A stretch of 36,553 nucleotides of DNA. It comes from WVWN01 sp964563535 (GTDB taxonomy: Bacteria; RBG-13-66-14; B26-G2; WVWN01). The translations under genes and the position numbers were made by a program. The stretch covers positions 1 to 36,553 of the forward strand of contig CAZLXP010000014.1 of the NCBI GenBank assembly GCA_964563535.1, in the 5' to 3' direction. Below the pieces are notes generated by a model that saw nothing but the letters and a program-made list of their open reading frames with translations, was not told the origin of the DNA and searched no databases. Position 1 is the stretch's first letter; every line of letters begins with the position of its first letter. Positions 1 through 7,873 of the stretch are shown here, one piece after another.

Positions 1-40
1 CATACTCGACCTCGTAGAACCCGAAACCGGTGAGTACCAT
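1..40 (-). CDS. Possible start of an unrecognised gene, cut by the window edge
   Basis: On the minus strand an ATG at 40 opens a frame that reads MVLTGFGFYEVEY and leaves the window at base 1. A G-rich stretch (minus-strand GGGGGGACAAGGGAC) lies just upstream and could serve as ribosome binding site, although the spacing is poor. Thirteen residues are too few for a family call. The frame also stays open upstream of the ATG, so the true start may lie further right, but that would overlap the tRNA promoter. Confidence 0.3.
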   Translation of the reverse strand, partial: MVLTGFGFYEVEY

Positions 41-74
41 GTCCCTTGTCCCCCCGCGCGATGCGGTTACCCCC

Positions 75-103
75 TTGACATGGGGCGCCTTTTGGGTTAT
101 AAA
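75..103 (+). promoter_or_regulatory. Sigma70-type promoter of tRNA-Glu
   Basis: TTGACA at 75-80 and TATAAA at 98-103 are separated by 17 bp. The -10 ends 9 bp before the first base of the tRNA, so transcription would start at or just before the tRNA 5' end, as is common for stable RNA genes. Confidence 0.8.
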
Positions 104-112
104 CGTACGCGC

Positions 113-184
113 GGCGCTATCGTCTAGGGGTTAGGATAGGTGGTTCTCAGCCATCAGACCGGGGTTCGAATCCCCGTAGCGCTA
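113..184 (+). tRNA. tRNA-Glu, anticodon CTC
   Basis: The sequence folds as a complete cloverleaf. The acceptor stem GGCGCTA (113-119) pairs with TAGCGCT (177-183), with one G-U pair at the end and discriminator A184. The anticodon arm is GGTGG-TTCTCAG-CCATC, giving anticodon CTC for glutamate codon GAG. The T arm GGGG-TTCGAAT-CCCC is canonical. CCA is not encoded, so it must be added after transcription. Confidence 0.95.
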
Positions 185-188
185 AGGG

Positions 189-207
189 CCCCCCGTGCCG
201 GGGGGTT
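189..207 (+). terminator. GC hairpin behind the tRNA, weak terminator
   Basis: CCCCCC (189-194) pairs with GGGGGG (200-205) around a five-base loop, immediately after the tRNA. Only two T residues follow, so it may act as a weak intrinsic terminator or a processing block. Confidence 0.5.
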
Positions 208-227
208 GACGTTATAAAAGCCGGTAC

Positions 228-2351
228 ATGAGCTCAAGGGTTAAAGAGTGGTTAGACGAGAACCGGTGGCCGCTGGCGTTGGCGGTCGCGACGTTAGCGA
301 CGAGGGCGGCGTACCTCGCGACGGTCGCCGGGGACCCTTTCTTCGGGTACCTGCGCCACATCCCGGACGCGTTTTTCTTCAACAGCTGGGCCCAGGAGAT
401 CGCTTCCGGCGATTGGTTGGGCGGCAAAGAAGTCTTTTTCATCGGGCCGTTATACGCGTACTTTCTGGGGATTATCTATCGCCTTATCGGCCCCCACCTG
501 ACTATTGTCCGCTTCGTACACGTCGGCCTGGAAATGGGCTCGGCGCTTTTTATTTACGGTTTCGCGCGCCGGGCGGTGGGTGATAGGGCCGCGAGGGTCG
601 CGGGCGTTTTATGGGTCTTCTACCTCCCGGCGATATTCCTCAGCTCCTTCGTTCTTCCCGTCTCGCTGGACATCTTTTTAATTACGGGTTCATTTTACCT
701 TTTGGCGCGGGGGGTCGAGGGCCGGTGGCGGAATTTCGCGGGCGCGGGCGCGCTTTTAGGCCTCGCCGCCCTCGACCGCTCCAACTTGCTCGTTTTCGTC
801 GCGGCCGCGGTACCGCTTTTCTTGATTTACGTAAGGCGTATCGGGTGGCGTAGGCTTGTGGCGTACTTCGCGCCGCTCGCATTTATAATGTTGGCCGTAA
901 CGTTGCGCAACGGCCTGGTGGGCGGGGACTTCGTCTTGATCTCGTCGCAGGGCGGGGTCAATTTCTACCTCGGCAACTCCCCCCAGGCGGCGGGCGTTTA
1001 TTGGAACCTGGGCGAAGTATACCAGGGGAGGCCCGAGGAACTGAACAGGAATCTCGCGGAGCTTATAGCCGAAGGCCGCGAAGGGCGCAAGATGAAACCC
1101 TCCGAGGTTTCGCGGTGGTGGTTGCGGAATAGCCTGACATGGCTGCGGGACAACCCGCGGGCCGCAGCTAAGTTGTATTGGCGCAAGTTCCGGTTTTTGA
1201 TTAACGATTACGAGGTGGGCTTGAACGTCGATTTCTACTTCATGAGGTTCATATCGCCGTTTCACCGCGTCCAGCTTCCCTGGTTCGGGTTCGTCTTCCC
1301 GTTCGGCGTTATAGGTCTCGCCGCGGGGTGGCGGAGGTCGCCTTTCGCCCGGACGTTGGGCGCGGCTTTCGTCGTCGCGTACGCTTTTTCGGTTATGCTG
1401 TTTTTTATTTCGTCCCGTTACCGGTTGCCGATGGTCCCGATGCTGATGGTTTTCGCGGGCGGCGGCCTTGTACGCTGGTACGACCTTTGGCGGCGGTGGC
1501 GGTGGCGGCCGGCGGCGGTGTTGACCGCCGCCGCCATGGCGCTGGGGGCGCTGGCGATGTGGCCGATACTCGGCATAACGAGGGACGGCGCCTTCGGCCA
1601 GAGTTACTACCGCTACGGCAAGTTCTATTTCGACGAGGGGCAGTATGAAAAAGCCGTCTCATATCTCAAGAAAGCCACCGAGCTGACGCCGGAGATGTAC
1701 CAGGGGTTTACGATGCTCGGTATGGTTTACGAAAACTTGGGGCAGCGCGATACGGCGGTCGAGACTTTTTGGCAGGGAACCTTGGTCGCGCCCGATAGGG
1801 CGGAGATGCATTACAATTTGGCTATAGCGTTGACCCACAGCGGCCAACTTCGCCAGGCGTTACCGCCGCTCCTGCGGGCGGTGGAGCTCGAGCCGAACTA
1901 CGCCGCGGCGTGGACCCAGCTGGGCGAGGTTTACATCGGCCTGGGCGACTACCGCCGCGCCGATGTCGCCTATCGACGCGTCCTGGAGTTGGCGCCGGGC
2001 GACCCGTCTACTATGTATAGGTATGCGGAGCTGCAATTGCAATTGGGGAGGGTCGCGGACGCGTTGACGTACGCCCAGGCCGCGGCGGAAGCGAACCCCA
2101 ATATGCCGGGGCCCGGCTTGGTCGTCGGGCGGATTTATTACCAGAACGACGACTACCTCGCGGCGTTAAAATATTTCGAACGCGAGGCGGCGCTTCAGCC
2201 GATGTCGCCGGAGGTGTTCGGCTTTTTGGCGGCGTCATACGCCAAGGTGGGGGATTTGGAGCGGGCGCGCGCGGCATACCGGGATTACTTAGCGCGAGGG
2301 GGTCGCCGCGACCCGGCCTTCGAGCGCGACGCCGGAATACCTTTGGAGTAG
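228..2351 (+). CDS. GT39/ArnT-like membrane glycosyltransferase with C-terminal TPRs
   Basis: This 707-residue protein is an integral membrane glycosyltransferase of the PMT/ArnT type (GT-C fold), which moves sugars from polyprenyl-phosphate donors to an acceptor outside the cytoplasm. Residues about 10-450 hold roughly ten hydrophobic helices. The first periplasmic loop carries an Asp in RHIPDAFFF, the position of the catalytic acid in this superfamily, and the stretch GVNFYLGNSP near residue 245 is typical of GT39-like proteins of candidate phyla. From about residue 457 to the end there are about seven TPR units (for example YYRYGKFYFDEGQYEKAV), which probably recruit protein partners or the acceptor. 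It stands alone between the tRNA and a convergent operon. The acceptor is unknown; O-glycosylation of proteins is one possibility. The ATG at 228 has no strong Shine-Dalgarno. Confidence 0.8.
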   Translation: MSSRVKEWLDENRWPLALAVATLATRAAYLATVAGDPFFGYLRHIPDAFFFNSWAQEIASGDWLGGKEVFFIGPLYAYFLGIIYRLIGPHLTIVRFVHVGLEMGSALFIYGFARRAVGDRAARVAGVLWVFYLPAIFLSSFVLPVSLDIFLITGSFYLLARGVEGRWRNFAGAGALLGLAALDRSNLLVFVAAAVPLFLIYVRRIGWRRLVAYFAPLAFIMLAVTLRNGLVGGDFVLISSQGGVNFYLGNSPQAAGVYWNLGEVYQGRPEELNRNLAELIAEGREGRKMKPSEVSRWWLRNSLTWLRDNPRAAAKLYWRKFRFLINDYEVGLNVDFYFMRFISPFHRVQLPWFGFVFPFGVIGLAAGWRRSPFARTLGAAFVVAYAFSVMLFFISSRYRLPMVPMLMVFAGGGLVRWYDLWRRWRWRPAAVLTAAAMALGALAMWPILGITRDGAFGQSYYRYGKFYFDEGQYEKAVSYLKKATELTPEMYQGFTMLGMVYENLGQRDTAVETFWQGTLVAPDRAEMHYNLAIALTHSGQLRQALPPLLRAVELEPNYAAAWTQLGEVYIGLGDYRRADVAYRRVLELAPGDPSTMYRYAELQLQLGRVADALTYAQAAAEANPNMPGPGLVVGRIYYQNDDYLAALKYFEREAALQPMSPEVFGFLAASYAKVGDLERARAAYRDYLARGGRRDPAFERDAGIPLE

Positions 2352-2373
2352 CAGCCGGAAATTTATAATTTTA

Positions 2374-2405
2374 AGCCGCGGTTCGTTCTAGCCGCGGCTT
2401 TTTTT
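2374..2405. terminator. Bidirectional intrinsic terminator
   Basis: AGCCGCGG (2374-2381) pairs with CCGCGGCT (2392-2399) across a 10-base loop, and seven T residues follow on the plus strand. It ends the glycosyltransferase transcript. The last codons and stop of the convergent HIT gene lie inside the hairpin, and an AT-rich tail on the other side lets it serve the minus strand too. Confidence 0.85.
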
Positions 2406-2903
2406 AAGGGCTTCGTCGAAGGCGACGCGTAGTCGCGCGCGCGTCTCGGCGGGATCTTCGATGACGATCTTGGCGCCGGATAAAATATCCACCACGCCGA
2501 GCTCTTGGGGGTAGCGCGGGACGACGTGCAGGTGGAGGTGGGCGATGGAGGCGCCGGCGGCGGCGCCGACGTTATACCCGACGTTGAAACCGGCGGGGTT
2601 GTATTCGGCCTGGAGGACGTCCAAAATCAGGTTTTGCAGCCGGGCCAGGTGGGCGTGTTCGTCGGCGCGGAGTTCGCGGGGGTCTTCGACGTGCCTCGCC
2701 GGAAAGAGCATGACGTGGCCCGGGTTATAGGGGTAGAGGTTGAGGGTAATTATGAAGTCTTCGTCCCGCGCTACTTCGAGGTTGACGACGTCGCCGGTGC
2801 CGCGCGCGACGTCGCACAGTATGCAGCGCCCGGGCCGGCGGGCGGTTTTTTTCTTGACGTACTCGGTTTTGCCGGGAACGAAAAGGTTGGGCCGTCGTTC
2901 CAT
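2388..2903 (-). CDS. HIT-family nucleotide hydrolase/phosphorylase
   Basis: This 171-residue protein belongs to the histidine triad superfamily, cytoplasmic enzymes that act on nucleoside phosphate esters such as Ap4A or AMP conjugates. The signature HLHLHVVPR at residues 122-130 gives the triad H122/H124/H126, where the middle His is the nucleophile in the family. An N-terminal CILC pair (C27, C30) resembles the metal-binding pair seen in the longer Ap4A-phosphorylase-like branch, and FPARHVED (67-74) fits the second conserved block. It starts two bases after the stop of the DUF3467 gene, so the two are co-transcribed. The exact substrate cannot be read from the sequence. Confidence 0.9.
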   Translation of the reverse strand: MERRPNLFVPGKTEYVKKKTARRPGRCILCDVARGTGDVVNLEVARDEDFIITLNLYPYNPGHVMLFPARHVEDPRELRADEHAHLARLQNLILDVLQAEYNPAGFNVGYNVGAAAGASIAHLHLHVVPRYPQELGVVDILSGAKIVIEDPAETRARLRVAFDEALKKSRG

Positions 2904-2905
2904 CG

Positions 2906-3226
2906 TTATTGCTTGAAACCCTCGGGCCCGCCGGGTGCCGGCCGCTGAGGCAATTTAATTTCGCCGAACTGGCCCTCGAAGCGGGAGACGTTTTCGGACA
3001 GCGTCAACAGGAATTGTTTGGCGTGCAGCGGCGTCGTAATTATCCGGCTTATGATCTTGAAGCCGGCCCGCCCCGGCACGGCGCGGCCGAAGTCGAAGAC
3101 GAATTCGGCGGGCGAAAAAACTATTTGGGCGACGTTGGCGTACGTGCCGTCCGCCACCTCGTCGGTGATTTCGGGTTCCAGTAAAGGTCCTGCGGGTTCG
3201 GGTTTCTGTTTCTTTTCGTCGGCCAT
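2906..3226 (-). CDS. DUF3467 domain protein
   Basis: I chose the ATG at 3226 (106 residues, MADEKKQK...) because GGAGGG sits seven bases or so upstream; an in-frame ATG at 3283 would add 19 residues without a ribosome site. The core matches the small DUF3467 family: YANVAQIVFSPAEFVFDFG followed by a segment ending in LTLSENVSRFEGQFGEI. The function of the family is unknown. An acidic, proline-rich head of about 25 residues precedes the domain, and the tail is Gly/Pro-rich. It lies 135 bp behind clpC and abuts the HIT gene, so it may be part of the clpC transcript. Confidence 0.85.
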   Translation of the reverse strand: MADEKKQKPEPAGPLLEPEITDEVADGTYANVAQIVFSPAEFVFDFGRAVPGRAGFKIISRIITTPLHAKQFLLTLSENVSRFEGQFGEIKLPQRPAPGGPEGFKQ

Positions 3227-3229
3227 AAT

Positions 3230-3248
3230 CCCTCCGGTTTCAAACCGG
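3230..3248 (-). promoter_or_regulatory. Hairpin touching the ribosome site of the DUF3467 gene
   Basis: The palindrome CCGGTTTCAAACCGG (3234-3248, plus strand) lies directly at the GGAGGG ribosome binding site of the minus-strand DUF3467 gene and overlaps its first bases. Folding would partly hide the site. Whether it is used for control is unknown. Confidence 0.4.
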
Positions 3249-3361
3249 CGCCGCCGGAGTTTGAATTTCCCCGCGACGGGCATAGCGCACCGGGCGTGGG
3301 GGATTTCCGAACTTGGCGCGGTTATGAAAGCGGGGCCGGGTCTAAGACCTCGGCGTAAAAA

Positions 3362-5812
3362 TTAACTTTGTTGGGCGCCCGTAAGGCTTTTAACGATTTC
3401 GAAGGAGAGCTGGTCGCTTTCGGCGCCGACGTCGATGACGACGGTATCGCCCGGGTGAACGTCCTCCCGTAGTAGTTTTTCAACCAGCTGGTCTTCCACG
3501 TACTTTTGGATTGTGCGGCGGAGCGGCCTGGCGCCGAAGGTCGGGTCGTAACCCTTCTCCATCAAGAATTCGCTCGCGTCCTCGGTGAAATAGAGTTCCA
3601 ACATATGCTCTTCGAGGCGGCGCTTCAACTCGTTAATCATGAGGGTCACGATGGCGCGGAGGTGTTGCTTGCCGAGGGGATGGAAGACGATGACCTCGTC
3701 GACGCGGTTCAAGAATTCGGGGTTGAAGAGTTTTTTGACTTCGGTCATTACGGTCTTTTTGATCTCGCTGTACGTCGCCTCGCCCGGGGCCGCGCCGAAA
3801 CCGATGCCGCCGCCTTCTTTTATCTGGCGCGCGCCGATGTTCGACGTCATTATAAGGACCGTATTGCGAAAGTCGACGGTCCGGCCGATATTATCGGTCA
3901 ACCGCCCGTCCTCCATAACTTGGAGCAGGACGTTGAATACGTCGGGGTGGGCCTTTTCTATTTCGTCGAGCAGGATTACGGAATAGGGTTTGCGGCGGAC
4001 GCGCTCCGTAAGCTGGCCGCCTTCCTCGTAGCCGACGTAGCCGGGCGGCGCGCCGACCAGCCGCGATACGGTGTGTTTCTCCATATATTCGGACATGTCC
4101 ACCCGGATAATCGCGTCCTCGTCCTCGAACAAGAATTCGGCGAGCGCCTTGGCGAGTTCGGTCTTGCCGACGCCCGTAGGGCCGAGGAAGATAAAGGAAC
4201 CGATGGGCCGCTTCAAATCTTTGACGCCGAGGCGGCTGCGGCGTATAGCCCTCGTTATGACGCCGATGGCCTCGTCCTGGCCTATGACCCGTTTATGGAG
4301 GTCGTCCTCCATGCGGAGCAGTTTCTCGAACTCTTCCTGCTCCAGGCGGTCGACCGGTATGCCGGTGGTCTTGGATACGATATACGCGACGTCGTCCACC
4401 GTCAGGACGTTCTCTTCCTGCTCCGTAAGGGCGCGCCACCGTTCTTTGGCTTCCTCGACCTTGAGCCGGTATTCCCGCTCGCGGTCGCGGTAACGCGCCG
4501 CGGTCTCGAATTCCTGTCGCTCGATGGCGGCTTCTTTTTCGGCGCGCATCTCGGCCATCTTGGCTTCGAGGTCGCGGATGTCCGGGGGCAGCGTCGAGTG
4601 GCGGAGGCGCACCATGGCGCACCCCTCGTCGATAACGTCTATCGCCTTATCGGGGAGATAGCGGTCGGAGATATACCTGTCGGCGAGGCGAGCCGCGCCG
4701 ACGACGGCGTCGTCGTTGATCTTGACGTGATGGTGCTCTTCGTACCGGTCGCGGAGCCCTTGGATGATCTCGATGGTCTCCTCGACCGAGGGCGCGTCCA
4801 CCATTATGGTTTGGAACCGCCGCTCGAGGGCGCCGTCTTTTTCCACGTGCTTGCGGTATTCCGAGAGCGTCGTGGCGCCGATGCATTGGAGCTCGCCGCG
4901 CGCCAACGCCGGTTTGAGCATGTTGGACGCGTCGATGGCCCCCTCGGCGGCGCCGGCCCCGACGATGGTGTGGAGCTCGTCGATGAAGATGATGACGTCT
5001 TCGTTCTTCCGTATCTCCTCGACGATCATCCGCATCCGCTCTTCGAATTGGCCGCGGTATTTCGTCCCGGCCACGACGGCGGCGAGGTCGAGGGTCAGCA
5101 CGCGCTTGCCGGTGAGGGCTTCGGGCACGTTGTTATCGACGATGCATTGGGCGAGGCCTTCGACGATGGCGGTCTTCCCGACGCCGGGCTCGCCGATGAG
5201 GACCGGGTTATTCTTTTTGCGACGGCTGAGGATTTGGATGACGCGCTCGATCTCGTCTTCGCGCCCTATGACGGGGTCGAGTTCGCCTTCGCGGCCGAGG
5301 GCGGTGAGGTCGCGGCCGAACTCGTCGAGGACCGGCGTCTTGGATTTGCGGCGCCGGGCGCGTGCCGTCTTGTCGCCGCTTCCCAGGCTGGAAATGACCT
5401 CGAGGCGAAGGTCGTCGGGGTCGACGTTGAGGTGGGTGAGGACTTTGACCGCGACGCTCTCGGTCTCGCGGATTATTCCCAACAAAAGGTGTTCGGTCCC
5501 CACGTAGTTGTGATTGAGGAGGCCCGATTCCTCGACAGCGTGGCCGATGACGGACTTGGCGCGGGCGGTGAACGGGATGTCGCCGACGGTCCGCATCCCG
5601 CCGCCCGGCGGCACCAGTTTCTCGACTTGGCGCCTGACCATCTCCAGCGATAGGCCGAATTTTCGCAAAACCGTTGCGGCGCCGCCGTCCCCCTCGCGTA
5701 TGAGCCCCAGCAGTATATGCTCGGTGCCCACGGCGTCGTGGTGGAGCCGGGTCGCCTCTTCGCGCGCGATCAAAATGACCTTTCGCGCCCGGGCGGTAAA
5801 TTTATCTAGCAT
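3362..5812 (-). CDS. clpC: ATP-dependent Clp protease unfoldase subunit ClpC
   Basis: This 816-residue AAA+ unfoldase feeds proteins to the ClpP peptidase. In order it shows a double Clp-N repeat (about 1-145), AAA-1 with Walker A GEPGVGKT (about 207-214) and Walker B IIFIDELHT, a middle region with a UVR-like helix pair (EAAIERQEFETAARYRDRE) that marks ClpC rather than ClpA, and AAA-2 with Walker A GPTGVGKT followed by the C-terminal Clp_D2-small domain. The tripeptide IGF in GGGIGFGAAPG is the expected ClpP-docking loop. Length agrees with the family (about 810-850). No mcsA/mcsB/ctsR genes flank it, so the arginine-phosphate regulation known in Firmicutes is not suggested here. It has its own promoter at 5878-5906. 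The start MLDKFTARAR matches the family although no Shine-Dalgarno is visible. Confidence 0.97.
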   Translation of the reverse strand: MLDKFTARARKVILIAREEATRLHHDAVGTEHILLGLIREGDGGAATVLRKFGLSLEMVRRQVEKLVPPGGGMRTVGDIPFTARAKSVIGHAVEESGLLNHNYVGTEHLLLGIIRETESVAVKVLTHLNVDPDDLRLEVISSLGSGDKTARARRRKSKTPVLDEFGRDLTALGREGELDPVIGREDEIERVIQILSRRKKNNPVLIGEPGVGKTAIVEGLAQCIVDNNVPEALTGKRVLTLDLAAVVAGTKYRGQFEERMRMIVEEIRKNEDVIIFIDELHTIVGAGAAEGAIDASNMLKPALARGELQCIGATTLSEYRKHVEKDGALERRFQTIMVDAPSVEETIEIIQGLRDRYEEHHHVKINDDAVVGAARLADRYISDRYLPDKAIDVIDEGCAMVRLRHSTLPPDIRDLEAKMAEMRAEKEAAIERQEFETAARYRDREREYRLKVEEAKERWRALTEQEENVLTVDDVAYIVSKTTGIPVDRLEQEEFEKLLRMEDDLHKRVIGQDEAIGVITRAIRRSRLGVKDLKRPIGSFIFLGPTGVGKTELAKALAEFLFEDEDAIIRVDMSEYMEKHTVSRLVGAPPGYVGYEEGGQLTERVRRKPYSVILLDEIEKAHPDVFNVLLQVMEDGRLTDNIGRTVDFRNTVLIMTSNIGARQIKEGGGIGFGAAPGEATYSEIKKTVMTEVKKLFNPEFLNRVDEVIVFHPLGKQHLRAIVTLMINELKRRLEEHMLELYFTEDASEFLMEKGYDPTFGARPLRRTIQKYVEDQLVEKLLREDVHPGDTVVIDVGAESDQLSFEIVKSLTGAQQS

Positions 5813-5877
5813 AGTTTTTTCGCGTTAGCGGGGCGGAGCATTAAGCGGTTGATTTATTCGGTACCTTCTTCTTTGTA

Positions 5878-5906
5878 ATTATACCATTTTTCAGGATAGG
5901 CCGCAA
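5878..5906 (-). promoter_or_regulatory. Promoter of clpC
   Basis: On the minus strand a perfect TATAAT (5883-5878) is preceded by a TG extension (TGG-TATAAT) and, 17 bp further up, by TTGCGG (5906-5901). It lies in the spacer between lolD and clpC, so clpC can be transcribed independently of the lol genes. Confidence 0.75.
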
Positions 5907-5909
5907 GTT

Positions 5910-6596
5910 TTACCGCATTTCGGTTTTTTGCAACGCGCCGCCCTCCAGCAATAAGGTCCGGTTGCAGCGGCCGGCGAGCGCCCGGTTGTGGGTGACTATG
6001 ACGAAGGTTTGCCCCAAACTCGCGTTTAACTCGAAGATGAGGTTGTGCAGGCTTTCGGCCGTCTTTTCGTCGAGGTTGCCGGAAGGCTCGTCCGCGAGGA
6101 CCACCGCCGGTTCGGCGGCGAGAGCCCGGGCCACGGCGACGCGCTGGCGTTCGCCCCCCGAAAGCTTGGCCGGGCGGTGGCTTTCCCGGCCCAGGACGCC
6201 CACGGCCCCCAGGTACTTGCGCGCCCGCCGCTCCGCCGCCGCCGCGTCCACCCGCGCGATCAACAACGGGATGGCGACGTTCTCGAGGGCGTTGAACTCC
6301 GGCAATAAGTGGTGGAATTGGAAGACGTACCCCACGCGCCGGTTGCGGAAGCGTGCCCGGGCCGCGTCTTTGAGGTCGAAGATGTCGGTGCCGTCTACGA
6401 ATACGTGCCCGGCCGTAGGCTTGTCCAGACCGCCGAGGAGATTGAGCAGCGTCGTTTTGCCGGCGCCCGATTCGCCGACGACGGCCACCGTTTCGCCCCG
6501 GCCTACGTCGAGGTCGAGGCCGACGAGGATTTTGAGCGTCTGGTCGCCGCTGCGATAATATTTATGGAGGCCGCGGGCGCCGATGACGTCATTCAT
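5910..6596 (-). CDS. lolD: Lipoprotein-releasing ABC transporter ATPase LolD
   Basis: This 228-residue ATPase powers extraction of lipoproteins from the inner membrane. It has Walker A GESGAGKTT (about residues 41-49), the Q-loop in VFQFHHLLPEFNALENV, the ABC signature LSGGERQRVAVARAL, Walker B VVLADEPSGNLD and the switch His in VTHNRAL. The Q-loop phrase with LLPEFNALENV is characteristic of the LolD/MacB-type branch. Its start overlaps the end of the permease gene by eight bases, so the two are translationally coupled. A MacB-type export ATPase is the main alternative, but the neighbouring permease supports Lol. Confidence 0.92.
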   Translation of the reverse strand: MNDVIGARGLHKYYRSGDQTLKILVGLDLDVGRGETVAVVGESGAGKTTLLNLLGGLDKPTAGHVFVDGTDIFDLKDAARARFRNRRVGYVFQFHHLLPEFNALENVAIPLLIARVDAAAAERRARKYLGAVGVLGRESHRPAKLSGGERQRVAVARALAAEPAVVLADEPSGNLDEKTAESLHNLIFELNASLGQTFVIVTHNRALAGRCNRTLLLEGGALQKTEMR

Positions 6597-7860
6597 GCTG
6601 AATAGCCTCTACCGGCTCGAGGCGTGCCGCCCGCCACGCCGGGTATATGGTCGCGGCGACGCTTATGGCCAACGCTACCGCGCAAATTAACGCCACGTCC
6701 CAAGGCTGGACGATGACCGGTAGCGTCCGCAGCGCGTATACCTCCGCCGGCAACTTTATGAACTGGTATTTTTTTAGGACGTAGCAGAGGGCGAGCCCCG
6801 CCGCCAATCCGAGCGCCGTTCCGACCGTCCCGATTATAAGGCCTTTCAGCACGAAGATGCGGACGACGGCGCCGTTCGTGGCCCCCATCGCTTTCATGAT
6901 GCCTATCTCGCCGGTCTTCTCGATGACGATCATGATGAGGGTGGAAAGGATGTTGAACGCGGCGACCAGTATGATGAGGGTGAGAATGACGAACATAGTG
7001 TGCCGTTCCAGCGCTAGCATGGTCCACAGCTGCTCGTGCGTAACGGTCCAGTCGCGGGCGAAGTAAGGAAGGCCGACGGCGTCGTTTATGCGGGCCGAGA
7101 CCGCGGGCGCGTCGAAGACGTCGGCTACTTTGACCTCCAGGCCGTTGACCTTGTGCGGGATGGCGAGGAATTCCTGCGCGGCCTTGAGGTCGATGTAAGC
7201 CAACGACGAGTCGAACTCGAACATGCCGACGTCGAAGATGCCCACGACCCGGAAATTCTTCATTTTGGGCGGGACGGGCGCGAGCGGGTTCCAGATTACC
7301 TGGGGCGAGATAAGCGTAACGGTGTCGTTCAGGTCGACGCCGAGGTTGTGGGCGAGCTCGACGCCGAGGACGATGCCGTCCTGGGGGGGGACGTACCCGC
7401 CCGATTTCGGCCCGAGCGGCGACTTCTTCGCGACGTCGAAGTCCATCGTGCCTTCGACGATTTTGTCCTCAATGGAGGAGATCTTGCGGTGGGTGGGCAC
7501 GTCGACGCCGCGGATGACGGCGCCGATGGAGTCATACTTCGACGAGAGTATCCCCTCCATGAAGACGAAGGGCGCTACGGCCTCGACCCCCTTTACCTTT
7601 TCAACTTTGGCCGCCACCGCCGGGTAATCGTCGATGCCCTCGCGGCCTATGTGGAGGACCGTGATGTGGGCGGTAGTCCCGAGGATCTTCTCGCGGAGGT
7701 CGACCTCGAAGCCGTTCATCACGCTGATGACGACGACGAGGGTCATGACGCCGACCGCCACGCCGCCGATGGATATTAACGTGATGATGGAGAGGAAGGT
7801 GTCCTTTCCCTTGGCGGTGAGGTAGCGCCGCGCGACGAAGAGCTCGAAGGATTTTTTCAC
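6589..7860 (-). CDS. Lipoprotein-releasing permease LolC/LolE
   Basis: This 423-residue protein has the LolC/E architecture: one N-terminal membrane helix (about 20-45, following FVARRYLTAKGKDTFLSIIT), a large periplasmic domain (about 50-275) and three C-terminal helices with the FtsX-domain phrase EIGIMKAMGATNGAVVRIF. The end, WRAARLEPVEAIQHE, is the classic LolC/E terminus. Only one permease gene is present, which suggests a homodimeric LolF-like partner for LolD, although a second copy could be elsewhere. Presence of this system indicates an outer membrane with lipoproteins. Confidence 0.92.
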   Translation of the reverse strand: MKKSFELFVARRYLTAKGKDTFLSIITLISIGGVAVGVMTLVVVISVMNGFEVDLREKILGTTAHITVLHIGREGIDDYPAVAAKVEKVKGVEAVAPFVFMEGILSSKYDSIGAVIRGVDVPTHRKISSIEDKIVEGTMDFDVAKKSPLGPKSGGYVPPQDGIVLGVELAHNLGVDLNDTVTLISPQVIWNPLAPVPPKMKNFRVVGIFDVGMFEFDSSLAYIDLKAAQEFLAIPHKVNGLEVKVADVFDAPAVSARINDAVGLPYFARDWTVTHEQLWTMLALERHTMFVILTLIILVAAFNILSTLIMIVIEKTGEIGIMKAMGATNGAVVRIFVLKGLIIGTVGTALGLAAGLALCYVLKKYQFIKLPAEVYALRTLPVIVQPWDVALICAVALAISVAATIYPAWRAARLEPVEAIQHE

Positions 7861-7873
7861 CTAACGTATCCGG

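Noticed and set aside
1..120. Plus-strand frame from the left edge (ILDLVEPETGEYHV...) as the end of an upstream gene
   Set aside because: It would run through the tRNA promoter and into the tRNA itself; coincidence is more likely.
2505..2948. 147-codon plus-strand frame opposite the HIT gene
   Set aside because: It is antisense to a HIT protein with a full histidine triad and lacks any domain.
3506..5653. Open frame of 715 codons on the plus strand opposite clpC
   Set aside because: It is antisense to an unmistakable ClpC and arises from the GC-rich codon usage; its protein is acidic, repetitive and without any domain.
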